Assembly: GCA_964387425.1 (NCBI GenBank) | Contig: CAYLXP010000001.1 | Span: forward strand, 1-64,000 | Direction of reading: 5' to 3' | Length of the DNA stretch: 64,000 nt | Source of the DNA: CAYLXP01 sp964387425 | Lineage (GTDB): Bacteria; Verrucomicrobiota; Kiritimatiellia; UBA8416 | In this document: positions 16,721 to 24,792 of the stretch, piece by piece | How the letters are laid out: every line of letters begins with the position of its first letter | How positions within the stretch are numbered: the stretch's first letter is position 1 | Program-made: the position numbers and the translations under genes | Notes under the pieces: model-generated | What the model saw: only the letters and a program-made list of their open reading frames with translations | Database searches by the model: none | Told to the model about the DNA's origin: nothing

Positions 16721-19414
16721 ATGGTCATGTTGCGCTGGCAGTGTCTGGTTCTGGTCGTTGCGGTGCTTGTGAGCGCCGTGGCGTTGTTTCGGCACAAGCT
16801 GCAGTGGTTCCGGGCCGGCATCATTGCGGGGCTTCTACTGGCCGTGAGCCTGCAACTCTTCGTTACCCCGTTGCATCGACGCGTTGCCGCCCTCGATCGC
16901 AGCATCGCCGCTCTGCCCGAGGGCCACCCGGAGCGTCAGGACCTGCTGCGACTGCGCGCAACAACAGCGGAAAAGCTCGCATCACAGAGAGGGCTGTCGC
17001 GGGTGCCCTTCCGGCTTGGACTTGATCTACGGGGCGGCACCGAGGTCCGCCTGCGGCTGCATCCCGACCGAACCCGCATGGAGAAACTTCTCGAGGAGCA
17101 GCAGGCGCTGATACGCGTGCAGAGTTCCGGAGCGTTTGCCCCGGAGCGGCAGATGGAGGTCTCCCGACTGAGTGATTCCATCATGCGCGAGCAGCTCAGG
17201 ATTGAAGACCAGCTTGCACAGGCAGTTGACATCGTACGACATCGTTTGAGCGGGATCGGCGTCAGTGATATCGCCGTGATGCGAGACGGCCAGGATCGCA
17301 TTCTGATTCAACTCCCCGGGATGAACACCCGGGAAGCCGACGCCATCGTAGATACCGTGGAGCAACAGGGCGTTCTCGCGTTTCGTCTCATCGTGTCGCG
17401 GACCGGAGCACATGGCAGCCCGTCACTCTACGCAGCCATTGAAGGCCGGGGGGTTACGAATGATGTTCAGGGGGTTTCAGCCACCGGAGAGCAGGCCGAA
17501 GCCGGCCCCTTTGACTGGCTGCGGTCGCCTGACCGGGCAACGGAAACGGGAGAGCTTCGCCGCGGCTACTTCCGCGTTGTTCACAAGGAGCCGGTTCTGA
17601 CCGGGGCGCACATCGTAGCCGCGCGGGCGGCATGTGACCACCGGGGCGAGCAGTGGCGCGTGCAGGTGGAATTCGATGCCGAAGGCTCTCAGCGCCTTCT
17701 GCAGGTAACACGTGATCACCTGGGACATCAGCTGGGCATTGTGCTGGATGGCCGACTGGTCTCGGCGCCGCGTATTGGCGAAGTAGTAGACGAGGGGCGG
17801 ACCGAGATCGTGGGGGACTTCTCGGAACATGAAGCGCGTTCGCTGGCCGTGATTCTGCAGAGCGGTGCGTTGCGGGTGCGGGTTACCCCCGAGTCGCGCA
17901 CCCGTATCGGGCCAAGCCTGGGTGAGGACTCCATTCGCCGAGGCATATTGTCGCTCCTGGTCGGCTTCATCGCTGTCGTTGGTTTCATGGTCTTCAACTA
18001 CCGTTTAGCCGGCGTGGTGGCTATCGGAGCCCTGGTGGCAAACATGGCAATCCTGGCAGCGATCCTATCCGCGCTGGACGCCGCGGTCGCACTGCCCGGC
18101 ATCGCGGGCGCAATCCTACTAGTCGGCATGACCGTTGATTCGGCGGTCCTGATCTACGAGCGTTTACGGGAGGAACACAAGCGGAATCCAACGCTGCGGG
18201 AGGCCGTCCACGCGGCTTACGACCGTGCCTTTACAACGATCTTCGATGCCAACGTCACAACGATTCTCGCAGCCGGAATCCTGTATGCCTTTGCCACAGA
18301 CACGGTGCGCGGATTCTGCCTCGTCCTGATGATCGGCACGCTCTCCGGCCTGTTCTGCTCTCTCGTTGGTATTCGCTGGATGCTGGACGGTTTAGCGGAA
18401 TGGAAACCTACGCTTCGATTGAACATGCTGTCTTTGCCCCGCATTCCTACCGTTGATTTCGTGAAGTGCCACCGCACCGCGGCGGTTGTCAGCTTTGTGC
18501 TGGTCGCGGGAGCGCTACTGCTGTTTGGTTGGACGCACCGGCGGGGCGAGGCTTTTGGCACGGAGTTTACGGGAGGCATTCGCGTTCTGTTCAACCTGCC
18601 GAAGCCGGAGCGGGTTGACATCGTGCGTGACCGCATCCGCGACGAGCTCGGACCTGCGTTTCCCGATGCCGCCGTTACGTTGCGCTCCCATGGGCGTTCA
18701 ATAGACCGGGAAGACCGCCTTGGGCCGCTCTTCTCTGAGTTCTCCCTGACAGCGCGAATGCTGCAGGGAGATGCCACCACAACGGGGACGGCATCCATGG
18801 TCGATTTTGAACAGGCAATCGGCAATGCGTTTGCCACGGGACAAACGGCACGTGAAGAGATGCTGCTCTCCTCCACCGAGATGGGCCCACAGGTAGCCGG
18901 CGAAATGCGACGCGCGACCCAGGTCGCCATCGTACTGGCGTTGGCAGCCATATTCCTCTACATCATGCTTCGTTTCCGCTTGCGACCCGCATTCGGATGG
19001 GTGGCCGTCCTCACGCTGGCTCACGACGTCGTGATCACCATCGGGTTCCTGCTACTCGCAGGAAGACTCGGTTGGGTGCCGGGGCAGATCGATCTAAAGG
19101 TGGCGGCGGCTTTGCTGACCGTGATCGGTTACTCGCTCAACGATACGATTGTTGTGTTTGATCGCATCAAGGAGAACAGCCAGGCAGGACCGGCTAACGC
19201 TGCGGTAGCCAACGCATCGATTAACCAGGTATTGGCGCGCACCATTATTACGAGCGTCACGACGCTGCTCGTGGTCATAGCGTTGCTCGTCATCGGCGGC
19301 GACGTTATCCGCGGCTTCGCCTTCACACTTCTTATCGGCGTAATCGTCGGAACCTACTCATCCATCTTCATGGCCGGCCCGATGGTAGCACACAGACAGA
19401 AAGAGATGCCATGA
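16721..19414 (+). CDS. secDF: Protein-export membrane protein SecDF fusion (divergent)
   Basis: An 897-aa fusion of SecD and SecF, the proton-driven RND-type subunit pulling proteins through SecYEG. The start at 16721 follows CGAGGGG and precedes the first TM helix; the longer frame to 16634 is not membrane-like. SecD part: LGLDLRGGTEVRL opens the P1 head, and VGMTVDSAVLIYERLREE is the TM4 region. SecF part: GTEFTGGIRVLFNL and later NDTIVVFDRIKEN. The usual SecD motif is GMAVDANVLIFERIREE; here Ser-Ala replaces Ala-Asn, so this may be a second, specialised copy. It lies between electron-transfer genes instead of yajC. A 45-aa ORF follows, overlapping by 4 bp. Confidence 0.9.
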   Translation: MVMLRWQCLVLVVAVLVSAVALFRHKLQWFRAGIIAGLLLAVSLQLFVTPLHRRVAALDRSIAALPEGHPERQDLLRLRATTAEKLASQRGLSRVPFRLGLDLRGGTEVRLRLHPDRTRMEKLLEEQQALIRVQSSGAFAPERQMEVSRLSDSIMREQLRIEDQLAQAVDIVRHRLSGIGVSDIAVMRDGQDRILIQLPGMNTREADAIVDTVEQQGVLAFRLIVSRTGAHGSPSLYAAIEGRGVTNDVQGVSATGEQAEAGPFDWLRSPDRATETGELRRGYFRVVHKEPVLTGAHIVAARAACDHRGEQWRVQVEFDAEGSQRLLQVTRDHLGHQLGIVLDGRLVSAPRIGEVVDEGRTEIVGDFSEHEARSLAVILQSGALRVRVTPESRTRIGPSLGEDSIRRGILSLLVGFIAVVGFMVFNYRLAGVVAIGALVANMAILAAILSALDAAVALPGIAGAILLVGMTVDSAVLIYERLREEHKRNPTLREAVHAAYDRAFTTIFDANVTTILAAGILYAFATDTVRGFCLVLMIGTLSGLFCSLVGIRWMLDGLAEWKPTLRLNMLSLPRIPTVDFVKCHRTAAVVSFVLVAGALLLFGWTHRRGEAFGTEFTGGIRVLFNLPKPERVDIVRDRIRDELGPAFPDAAVTLRSHGRSIDREDRLGPLFSEFSLTARMLQGDATTTGTASMVDFEQAIGNAFATGQTAREEMLLSSTEMGPQVAGEMRRATQVAIVLALAAIFLYIMLRFRLRPAFGWVAVLTLAHDVVITIGFLLLAGRLGWVPGQIDLKVAAALLTVIGYSLNDTIVVFDRIKENSQAGPANAAVANASINQVLARTIITSVTTLLVVIALLVIGGDVIRGFAFTLLIGVIVGTYSSIFMAGPMVAHRQKEMP

Positions 19415-19548
19415 ACGCACCTCGACTAGCCCTCATCCTTGGAGGAGTGGCGGTGTTTACGGGAGGTTCCGCCTTGCGCTTCCGCTGTCGGTCACTCAAG
19501 GCAAGATACAACCTCGACAACGCACCGGCAGCAGAGGGCAACGCGTAG
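19411..19548 (+). CDS. Tiny membrane protein coupled to SecDF
   Basis: A 45-codon ORF whose ATG overlaps the SecDF stop (ATGA). The translation has a hydrophobic stretch (LALILGGVAVFTGGSAL), a basic segment (RFRCRSLKARYN) and a short polar tail. Shape and coupling suggest a single-pass small membrane protein. I do not recognise a family; spurious coding cannot be excluded from one sequence. About 277 bp of sequence without a clear gene follows. Confidence 0.45.
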   Translation: MNAPRLALILGGVAVFTGGSALRFRCRSLKARYNLDNAPAAEGNA

Positions 19549-19825
19549 TAGCCCCTGGCTCGCGCGGGAAAGGAGTTTCCCTGCGCTTATCTATGTGCCA
19601 TTCCGGTTTGCCTCCGGACGAATATGATCCGGCGTGTTCTGATCTCACAGAATGGCAAGCTCCCATCACCCCGTCGAAATGTGGAATATGTGATCCTCAG
19701 CACATTATAGAAACTTGACTAGAGTGATTGACTTACTAGTCTATGTGAGTGGGGTTCATGGGCGGGACTGTTCGTTTGCTGCGAACACGCTTCCGCCTCT
19801 TGACATTGTTGGCAGCAGGTTGTGT

Positions 19826-20239
19826 ATGCGCTCTGTACATATCAAAGGGATTGGGTTGGGGCTGGTTCTGGCAGCCATCCTGATCCACTCCAACGCGCAC
19901 CTCTTCCTGTTTCAAGTGGCTGCCTGGTCCAGGATGCTGACGATCTATGTTCAGGAAGACGGCTGGGTCACCGGGACCCGTGCAACCTTCGACGGTTCTC
20001 GTCCCTGCAAGTACTGCGAAATAGTTCAAAAGGCCGCCGCCCGCCAGGCCCCCGCCAAAGAGCTGGTCGCGCCAACCGTCGGCCTGCCGGAACTGATCCT
20101 GGCAGACTCAGGGTGGGTACCTGCCCTACCGGGGGGCCATCGCGGCCGTGACCTGCCGCTGTTTATGCTCCACCCTCAGTATCACCCTGAGCCGCCATCT
20201 CCCCCTCCTCGCGCAATGCCCTCCCAGCCGACTGCCTGA
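19826..20239 (+). CDS. Small exported protein with FDGxxPCxxC motif, possible copper-handling partner
   Basis: About 137 aa. ATG 19826 starts a signal-like helix (GIGLGLVLAAILIHSNAHL); the open frame back to 19715 is less likely. After the helix come AAWSRMLTIYVQE and ATFDGSRPCKYCEIVQKAAARQ, followed by a Pro-rich tail with His residues (HPQYHPEPPSPPP). From memory, small Verrucomicrobiota proteins with the FDGxxPCxxC pattern occur upstream of TonB receptors and metal transport genes; no function is established. Its place 139 bp ahead of an OprC-like receptor suggests the CxxC may take part in copper binding or reduction. It resembles DUF2946-type proteins only loosely. Confidence 0.6.
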   Translation: MRSVHIKGIGLGLVLAAILIHSNAHLFLFQVAAWSRMLTIYVQEDGWVTGTRATFDGSRPCKYCEIVQKAAARQAPAKELVAPTVGLPELILADSGWVPALPGGHRGRDLPLFMLHPQYHPEPPSPPPRAMPSQPTA

Positions 20240-20288
20240 GGCAGCCGGACACAAACTGCTACCCTATGTTTGTCCGAAAGGGAATCTG

Positions 20289-20312
20289 CGCAGGTCTACC
20301 TACAGACCTGCG
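20289..20312. promoter_or_regulatory. Perfect 9-bp inverted repeat ahead of the TonB receptor
   Basis: CGCAGGTCT and AGACCTGCG flank a 6-nt loop, 66 bp before the receptor ATG. No T-run follows, so an operator or attenuating hairpin is likelier than an intrinsic terminator. A metal-responsive regulator would be the natural reader, but none is encoded nearby. Confidence 0.45.
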
Positions 20313-20378
20313 GGATGTTGGACATTATTCGTTATCGATGAATGGTAACCACGCGTTGCCGAAAGCGAGTTACACATT

Positions 20379-22505
20379 ATGAAACACTATACAGTATACC
20401 TGTCGGCCGTGGGCCTTCTAGTGCTCCCGCCGGCAGAATCCGTTATTGCCCGGCAGGCGGACGCCGTGACAGAAACAAACCGAGTCATCCAGCTTGATGA
20501 CATGATGGTTCATGGGGAAGGGTCCGGACAGCTTGGGCGGATTCCATTTGACCTGAGTCGAGCCGTGCCCCGGGAAAACGCAGATCCGGCGCGGGCCCTG
20601 ACGCAGGTTCCGGGGGTTGCCGTTGTGACCCGCGGCGCGGGACCCGCGGAACCCGTCCTGCGCGGCATGGGCTGGGAGCGGGTCACCACTCAACTCGGCT
20701 GCCTTGCGTTGCACGGGGCCTGCCCCTCCCGCATGGACCCGCCTCTGACCTATACCACGCCGCTTGCCCATGCGATTGATGTTCATTTGGGGCTACCTTC
20801 GGTCACGCTCGGTTCCGGCGGTACCGGCGGACGCCTGCATGTCAACCCGGACTACGACCGGGGTCCGCAGGCCGGCAACACGCTGGGCGCCAAGTTGGGC
20901 AGCACCTACGACAGCAGCCGGGATGGCGTCTATTCCGAGGCCGCTGTTGCGGGAGGCACGGACCGGCTCGACGCACGCGCCACTGGCGAGTTCTCCGAAA
21001 GTGGCGATTACGAATCTGCCTCCGGGGCCACGGTGCCGGCCGGCGGCCGCACCCACGGCGGTAGCCTGACCCTGGGGTTCCGCCCCATGGAGCACCAGCG
21101 CGCCTGGGGCAGTTTCGCTTATAAGAACGAAGCGGACATCGACTTCCCCGCCCTGCCCATGGACATCCGTGAATCCGAGTCCTACCTTGCGAATGGCGGG
21201 TACCGCCTGCGTGTTCCCGGGGAGTCCCTCGAACGTCTGGAGGTTCAGGCCGGATACGCGAAGATCGATCACGTGATGGACAACGCTGACAAGCCGAACC
21301 GGACAATGATGGAAGCCGCCGCGGTCACTGAAGCAGAGAGTGCATCCGTCAGTCTTGCTTCCGACTGGCGCACCGGCGTTGAAGGTCGACTTACGCTGGG
21401 GATCGATGTCCAGCACACCAGTCGTGACGCGTTGCGAACCCGGTTTATGAGGATGAAAGCAATGACCGCGGAAGATCCCATCTGGCCCGATGCGCGGCAG
21501 AATACGGTCGGACTGTTCGGCGAATACCACACCCCGATGACCGAGGCCTGGTCCCTGCGTGCCGGGGTGCGTGCAGATCGGGTATCCAGCGACATCGGCA
21601 AGGCCGACAGCCGGATCAGCCCTGCCATGGGGGTGTCCGCCAGAACGGTGCGAGAAGGGTATGCCTATTACTATGGCGATGGCGCGGCTGATGTCGGTCA
21701 GTCCGAAGTCCTTGGGGCCGCAAACATCCAGGCCCGATGGCAGTATACAGAGAACACCGTGGTGCTGGTCGGCGCCGGCCTTTCCACGCGGCCCGCGGGT
21801 CTGACCGAACGCTACTTTGCATTCGCCCCGGCCCCGGGCGGCTATTTGGTCGGCAACCCGGACCTTGATGCAGAGAAGAAGGGGGAGCTTGTCGCCGAAC
21901 TGCTGAACCGGAACGAATGGATGGCCTTGCGGCTGGCCCTCTTCAGCTCCCGGGTCAACGACTATATCCTCAACACCCGTATCGACCAGCAGGACGTGAA
22001 CATGGATGGCAACCCCGACAACATCAAGGGCTTCCAAAATGTCGATGCCCTATTCGTTGGAGGCGAATGTTCCCTGGTATTGTTCCCGCTCCACGGTTTC
22101 AGTATTCCCATGGAACTGGCCTACGTACGCGGTGAAAACCTGAGCATGAACAGGAACCTGCCGGAGATTCCGCCCTTGTCCGGTTCAGCGGCAATCCGCT
22201 ACGACGCACTCAGCAAGCGACCTTGGTGGCTACAGGCCGGGCTGGAGTTTGCCGCCGATCAGAACAGCATCGACACCCTCTTCCCGGAGGACACCACCTC
22301 GTCCTGGGACGTTTATCATCTAAGGGGCGGCATCAACCTGAACGATACGCTTGCCTTGGAAGCCGGCATCGAAAACCTGTTCGACGAGGAATACAGCAAG
22401 CACCTCACCCGCGAGGCCATGCTGGCTACCGGAGACTTGACTGCCGGTGCCGAAATCCCAGAACCGAGTCGCTACGGCTACGTATCCCTGAAGGTCAGCC
22501 TCTAG
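20379..22505 (+). CDS. TonB-dependent copper receptor, OprC/NosA-like
   Basis: A 708-aa outer-membrane receptor: plug domain at about 45-160, then a 22-strand-type barrel ending in an aromatic-poor YVSLKVSL. HGACPSRMDPP places Cys115 and Met119 as a CxxxM motif, and IDHVMDN gives HxM at His298 and Met300. Pseudomonas aeruginosa OprC binds copper through just such a CxxxM-HxM site, and NosA belongs to the same family. Import of copper is therefore the best call. The plug lacks an obvious canonical TonB box, although residues 35-45 (RVIQLDDMMVH) are in the right place. The start is ATG 20379 without a strong Shine-Dalgarno. The PCxxC protein precedes it; the nap operon converges from the right. 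Confidence 0.85.
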   Translation: MKHYTVYLSAVGLLVLPPAESVIARQADAVTETNRVIQLDDMMVHGEGSGQLGRIPFDLSRAVPRENADPARALTQVPGVAVVTRGAGPAEPVLRGMGWERVTTQLGCLALHGACPSRMDPPLTYTTPLAHAIDVHLGLPSVTLGSGGTGGRLHVNPDYDRGPQAGNTLGAKLGSTYDSSRDGVYSEAAVAGGTDRLDARATGEFSESGDYESASGATVPAGGRTHGGSLTLGFRPMEHQRAWGSFAYKNEADIDFPALPMDIRESESYLANGGYRLRVPGESLERLEVQAGYAKIDHVMDNADKPNRTMMEAAAVTEAESASVSLASDWRTGVEGRLTLGIDVQHTSRDALRTRFMRMKAMTAEDPIWPDARQNTVGLFGEYHTPMTEAWSLRAGVRADRVSSDIGKADSRISPAMGVSARTVREGYAYYYGDGAADVGQSEVLGAANIQARWQYTENTVVLVGAGLSTRPAGLTERYFAFAPAPGGYLVGNPDLDAEKKGELVAELLNRNEWMALRLALFSSRVNDYILNTRIDQQDVNMDGNPDNIKGFQNVDALFVGGECSLVLFPLHGFSIPMELAYVRGENLSMNRNLPEIPPLSGSAAIRYDALSKRPWWLQAGLEFAADQNSIDTLFPEDTTSSWDVYHLRGGINLNDTLALEAGIENLFDEEYSKHLTREAMLATGDLTAGAEIPEPSRYGYVSLKVSL

Positions 22506-22703
22506 CCACTGCAATGCCGAACACACTGCCTGTGTGGTACGCGTTCAGACCGCCGTCGCCCATCTGTGCCAACCAAAGGTGCAGATGCAGGCGACTGCGG
22601 CGAACTGGCCCAGCCAGCCGACCCTACAAAGATCTGCACGCGAAGACGAAAGGGACTTCTGTGCTGCAGACAGGCCCAGCGCCCACGATCGGGACGGTTG
22701 GTG

Positions 22704-24170
22704 TTATGCGGTGGTTGGCTGATGGGACAGCTGGCGCTTCTTTATGATCGCGACGGTGGCAATCAGGAGGAGCAGGCAGGCGGTGATTAAGGCGATGGCA
22801 ATGACGTTTGGTTTTACCTTTCCGACCTGGAAGCGAAAGGTCTCTTTAACGGCCTGGCCCCCCTCCCCCAGGGATATTTCGGCGTAGTAGATACCGTCTT
22901 CTTCGTAGACCCAACCGACTTTGTGAATGTGACGCGGATTGGCCGTGGCCTCGAAGGGATGATTGCCTTCGCTCAGATCTTCACCATGCTGGTAGACACG
23001 GAAGGTCACGGCGCCATCATAGGGTACGTCGGTGGCGGTGTGTTTAACATAGAGGGCGAGATCGAGCGCTTTCTGCGCCGGAATCGGCCAGAAGGTGAAC
23101 TGCAGTGTCCATGGTCCCGAATCGCGGAACTCCTCGAAGAGCGGCGCCTGCGGATAGTTCTCCTGGTAGCTGTAATGCGGGATGCCACGGATATGGTGGG
23201 CATGGGCTGCCGCCACGGTCATTAGCAAGGCAAGCACCACACCAGGCATGGACCCGGATCTATGGTTTCGTTTGGACATGTTCAGGGTGAAGTCTATCGC
23301 ATTATCGTCGCACACCTCAATACACCTCCCACAGTTATCGCACTCACCGCCAAGCGGCTTATGTGATGGATCCAGGTTATAGGGACAGGCCAAGTCACAG
23401 GCTCCGCAAGCCGTGCAAGCGTCGGGATCACGTTGCACGCGCAGTCTTCTGAACCGACCGAGCCAGGCCAATAGCGCCCCACCGGGGCAGAGGCATCTGC
23501 ACCACAGGCGTTCGCACAGAATCAACTCACACAGAAGCAGTATACCGACAAAAGCCAACTCCAGCTTCATGAACTCTCCGGTCCATAGGTCGATCATCGC
23601 GTCAGAGATTATGCGTGGCGGATAGAATCCATAGAAGAATGGCACGGAGAAGAGCAGACAGGCAAGACAACCCAGCACGAGCAGAACATACTTCGGCAGG
23701 GCAGAGACGGGGATATCGATGAAGTGTACGCCGACATGCGCAAGCTTGCGTCGCCCCCCTCTCACAATCTCACCCAGTATTCCCATCGGACAGATCCAGC
23801 TACAGAATATGCGGCCACCGAATAGTATGCCGAGCGCCGGGAGCAATATCGACAGCATCAGGGCGACAGAGAACCTGCGGGATGTCAGGATGCCGCTGGC
23901 CATCGCCAGGGGATCGCTGATACGCACCGGTCCCGCCTTGAATGACCACAGCCCGCCGGAGACGGTGATGGGTCTCCGATCCAAATGAGGCGACTCGCCG
24001 AGCGCGGTATCGATCAGGTGAAGCCCCGGATGCTTCTCGATCTCAAACTGTCCACCGTACTGCGATTTGTAGCGACGGTGCAGGTTGAACCCTGCGATCA
24101 GAAAGAGGGCAAGCAGGACCGCGATGCGGAGCAGGTGTCGCCATGGCGCAATGTGTCGCCGGGATTTCAT
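22704..24170 (-). CDS. napH: NapH-like membrane ferredoxin fused to a periplasmic domain
   Basis: 488 aa. Residues 1-295 are NapH-like: four TM helices, IFCSWICPMG and LWCRCLCPGG motifs, then CTACGACDLACPY and CDNCGRCIEVCDD [4Fe-4S] sites. Residues 298-324 look like an internal signal peptide (NMSKRNHRSG, hydrophobic run, AAAHAHH). A His-rich beta-type domain follows (HHIRGIPHYSYQENYP, HPFEATANPRHIHKVG) and then a final TM helix near 455-480. NapH normally is under 300 aa, so this is a fusion or two genes merged. It is last in the nap operon and overlaps napG by 4 bp. It probably moves quinol electrons to NapG. The His-rich domain may bind metal. Confidence 0.82.
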   Translation of the reverse strand: MKSRRHIAPWRHLLRIAVLLALFLIAGFNLHRRYKSQYGGQFEIEKHPGLHLIDTALGESPHLDRRPITVSGGLWSFKAGPVRISDPLAMASGILTSRRFSVALMLSILLPALGILFGGRIFCSWICPMGILGEIVRGGRRKLAHVGVHFIDIPVSALPKYVLLVLGCLACLLFSVPFFYGFYPPRIISDAMIDLWTGEFMKLELAFVGILLLCELILCERLWCRCLCPGGALLAWLGRFRRLRVQRDPDACTACGACDLACPYNLDPSHKPLGGECDNCGRCIEVCDDNAIDFTLNMSKRNHRSGSMPGVVLALLMTVAAAHAHHIRGIPHYSYQENYPQAPLFEEFRDSGPWTLQFTFWPIPAQKALDLALYVKHTATDVPYDGAVTFRVYQHGEDLSEGNHPFEATANPRHIHKVGWVYEEDGIYYAEISLGEGGQAVKETFRFQVGKVKPNVIAIALITACLLLLIATVAIIKKRQLSHQPTTA

Positions 24171-24772
24171 GATAGCGCTGACTTTGGTTTCACGCGGATG
24201 GCCTGTGGATAGACGATGCAGGCCTTCTCACACAATCCGCACCCCACACAGGTGTCGGGGTCAACAACCGGGCGCTCCCACGTTAGCGCCTTAAGCGCTT
24301 TGCCCTTGAAGGGGCAAGCCTGTACGCAGGCCCCGCAGGCAAACCCGTTATAGGAATTGCAGATGTTCTTATCGACGATGGCGAGGCCCATTTTGACGTT
24401 TGCCTGGATGTCGTCGCCACTATCGGACGGCACGGCCTTCAACGCACCCGTAGGGCAGGCTTGCGTACAGCGCATACAGAGAATGCAGGCCTTTTCGCGC
24501 AAGCGGAGGTAAGGGGCGCCGATGCCGTTCGTCGTGCGGTCGAATTTGATGCAGCCGTTCGGGCAGACATCGCCGCACTGCCCGCACCCGATGCAGCGCG
24601 AGAGGAATTCGTCCTCCGGCAGCGCCGCCGGGGGACGAATGACTGCATCCCGCCATTTGCGGGCGCGGGCCAAGACATTCCTGCGACTGCGGACCAACCA
24701 TGCGGTAATGGCCGCGGCCGCGGCCGCCGAGAGTAGGCCCTCGAGAAGGCGTCGCCGGGTTATCCGATTCAT
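24167..24772 (-). CDS. napG: NapG-like periplasmic ferredoxin
   Basis: 201 aa. The N-terminus has a basic start and an Ala-rich hydrophobic segment (MNRITRRRLLEGLLSAAAAA), a Tat-like signal or anchor. Four ferredoxin-type Cys groups follow: CIGCGQCGDVCPN, CILCMRCTQACP, CGACVQACPFKGK and CVGCGLCEKACIV. This is the NapG pattern. It sits 20 bp after napA and overlaps the NapH-like gene by 4 bp (ATGA). In the known Nap systems NapGH forms a quinol dehydrogenase feeding NapA through NapB or NapC; neither of those is seen here. Confidence 0.88.
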   Translation of the reverse strand: MNRITRRRLLEGLLSAAAAAAITAWLVRSRRNVLARARKWRDAVIRPPAALPEDEFLSRCIGCGQCGDVCPNGCIKFDRTTNGIGAPYLRLREKACILCMRCTQACPTGALKAVPSDSGDDIQANVKMGLAIVDKNICNSYNGFACGACVQACPFKGKALKALTWERPVVDPDTCVGCGLCEKACIVYPQAIRVKPKSALS

Positions 24773-24792
24773 GCTGTCAGCTTACCGTATCC

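Noticed and set aside
20793..22037. A 414-aa minus-strand ORF opposite the TonB receptor
   Set aside because: Shadow of the receptor gene; no motif, no signal peptide, no spacing with neighbours.
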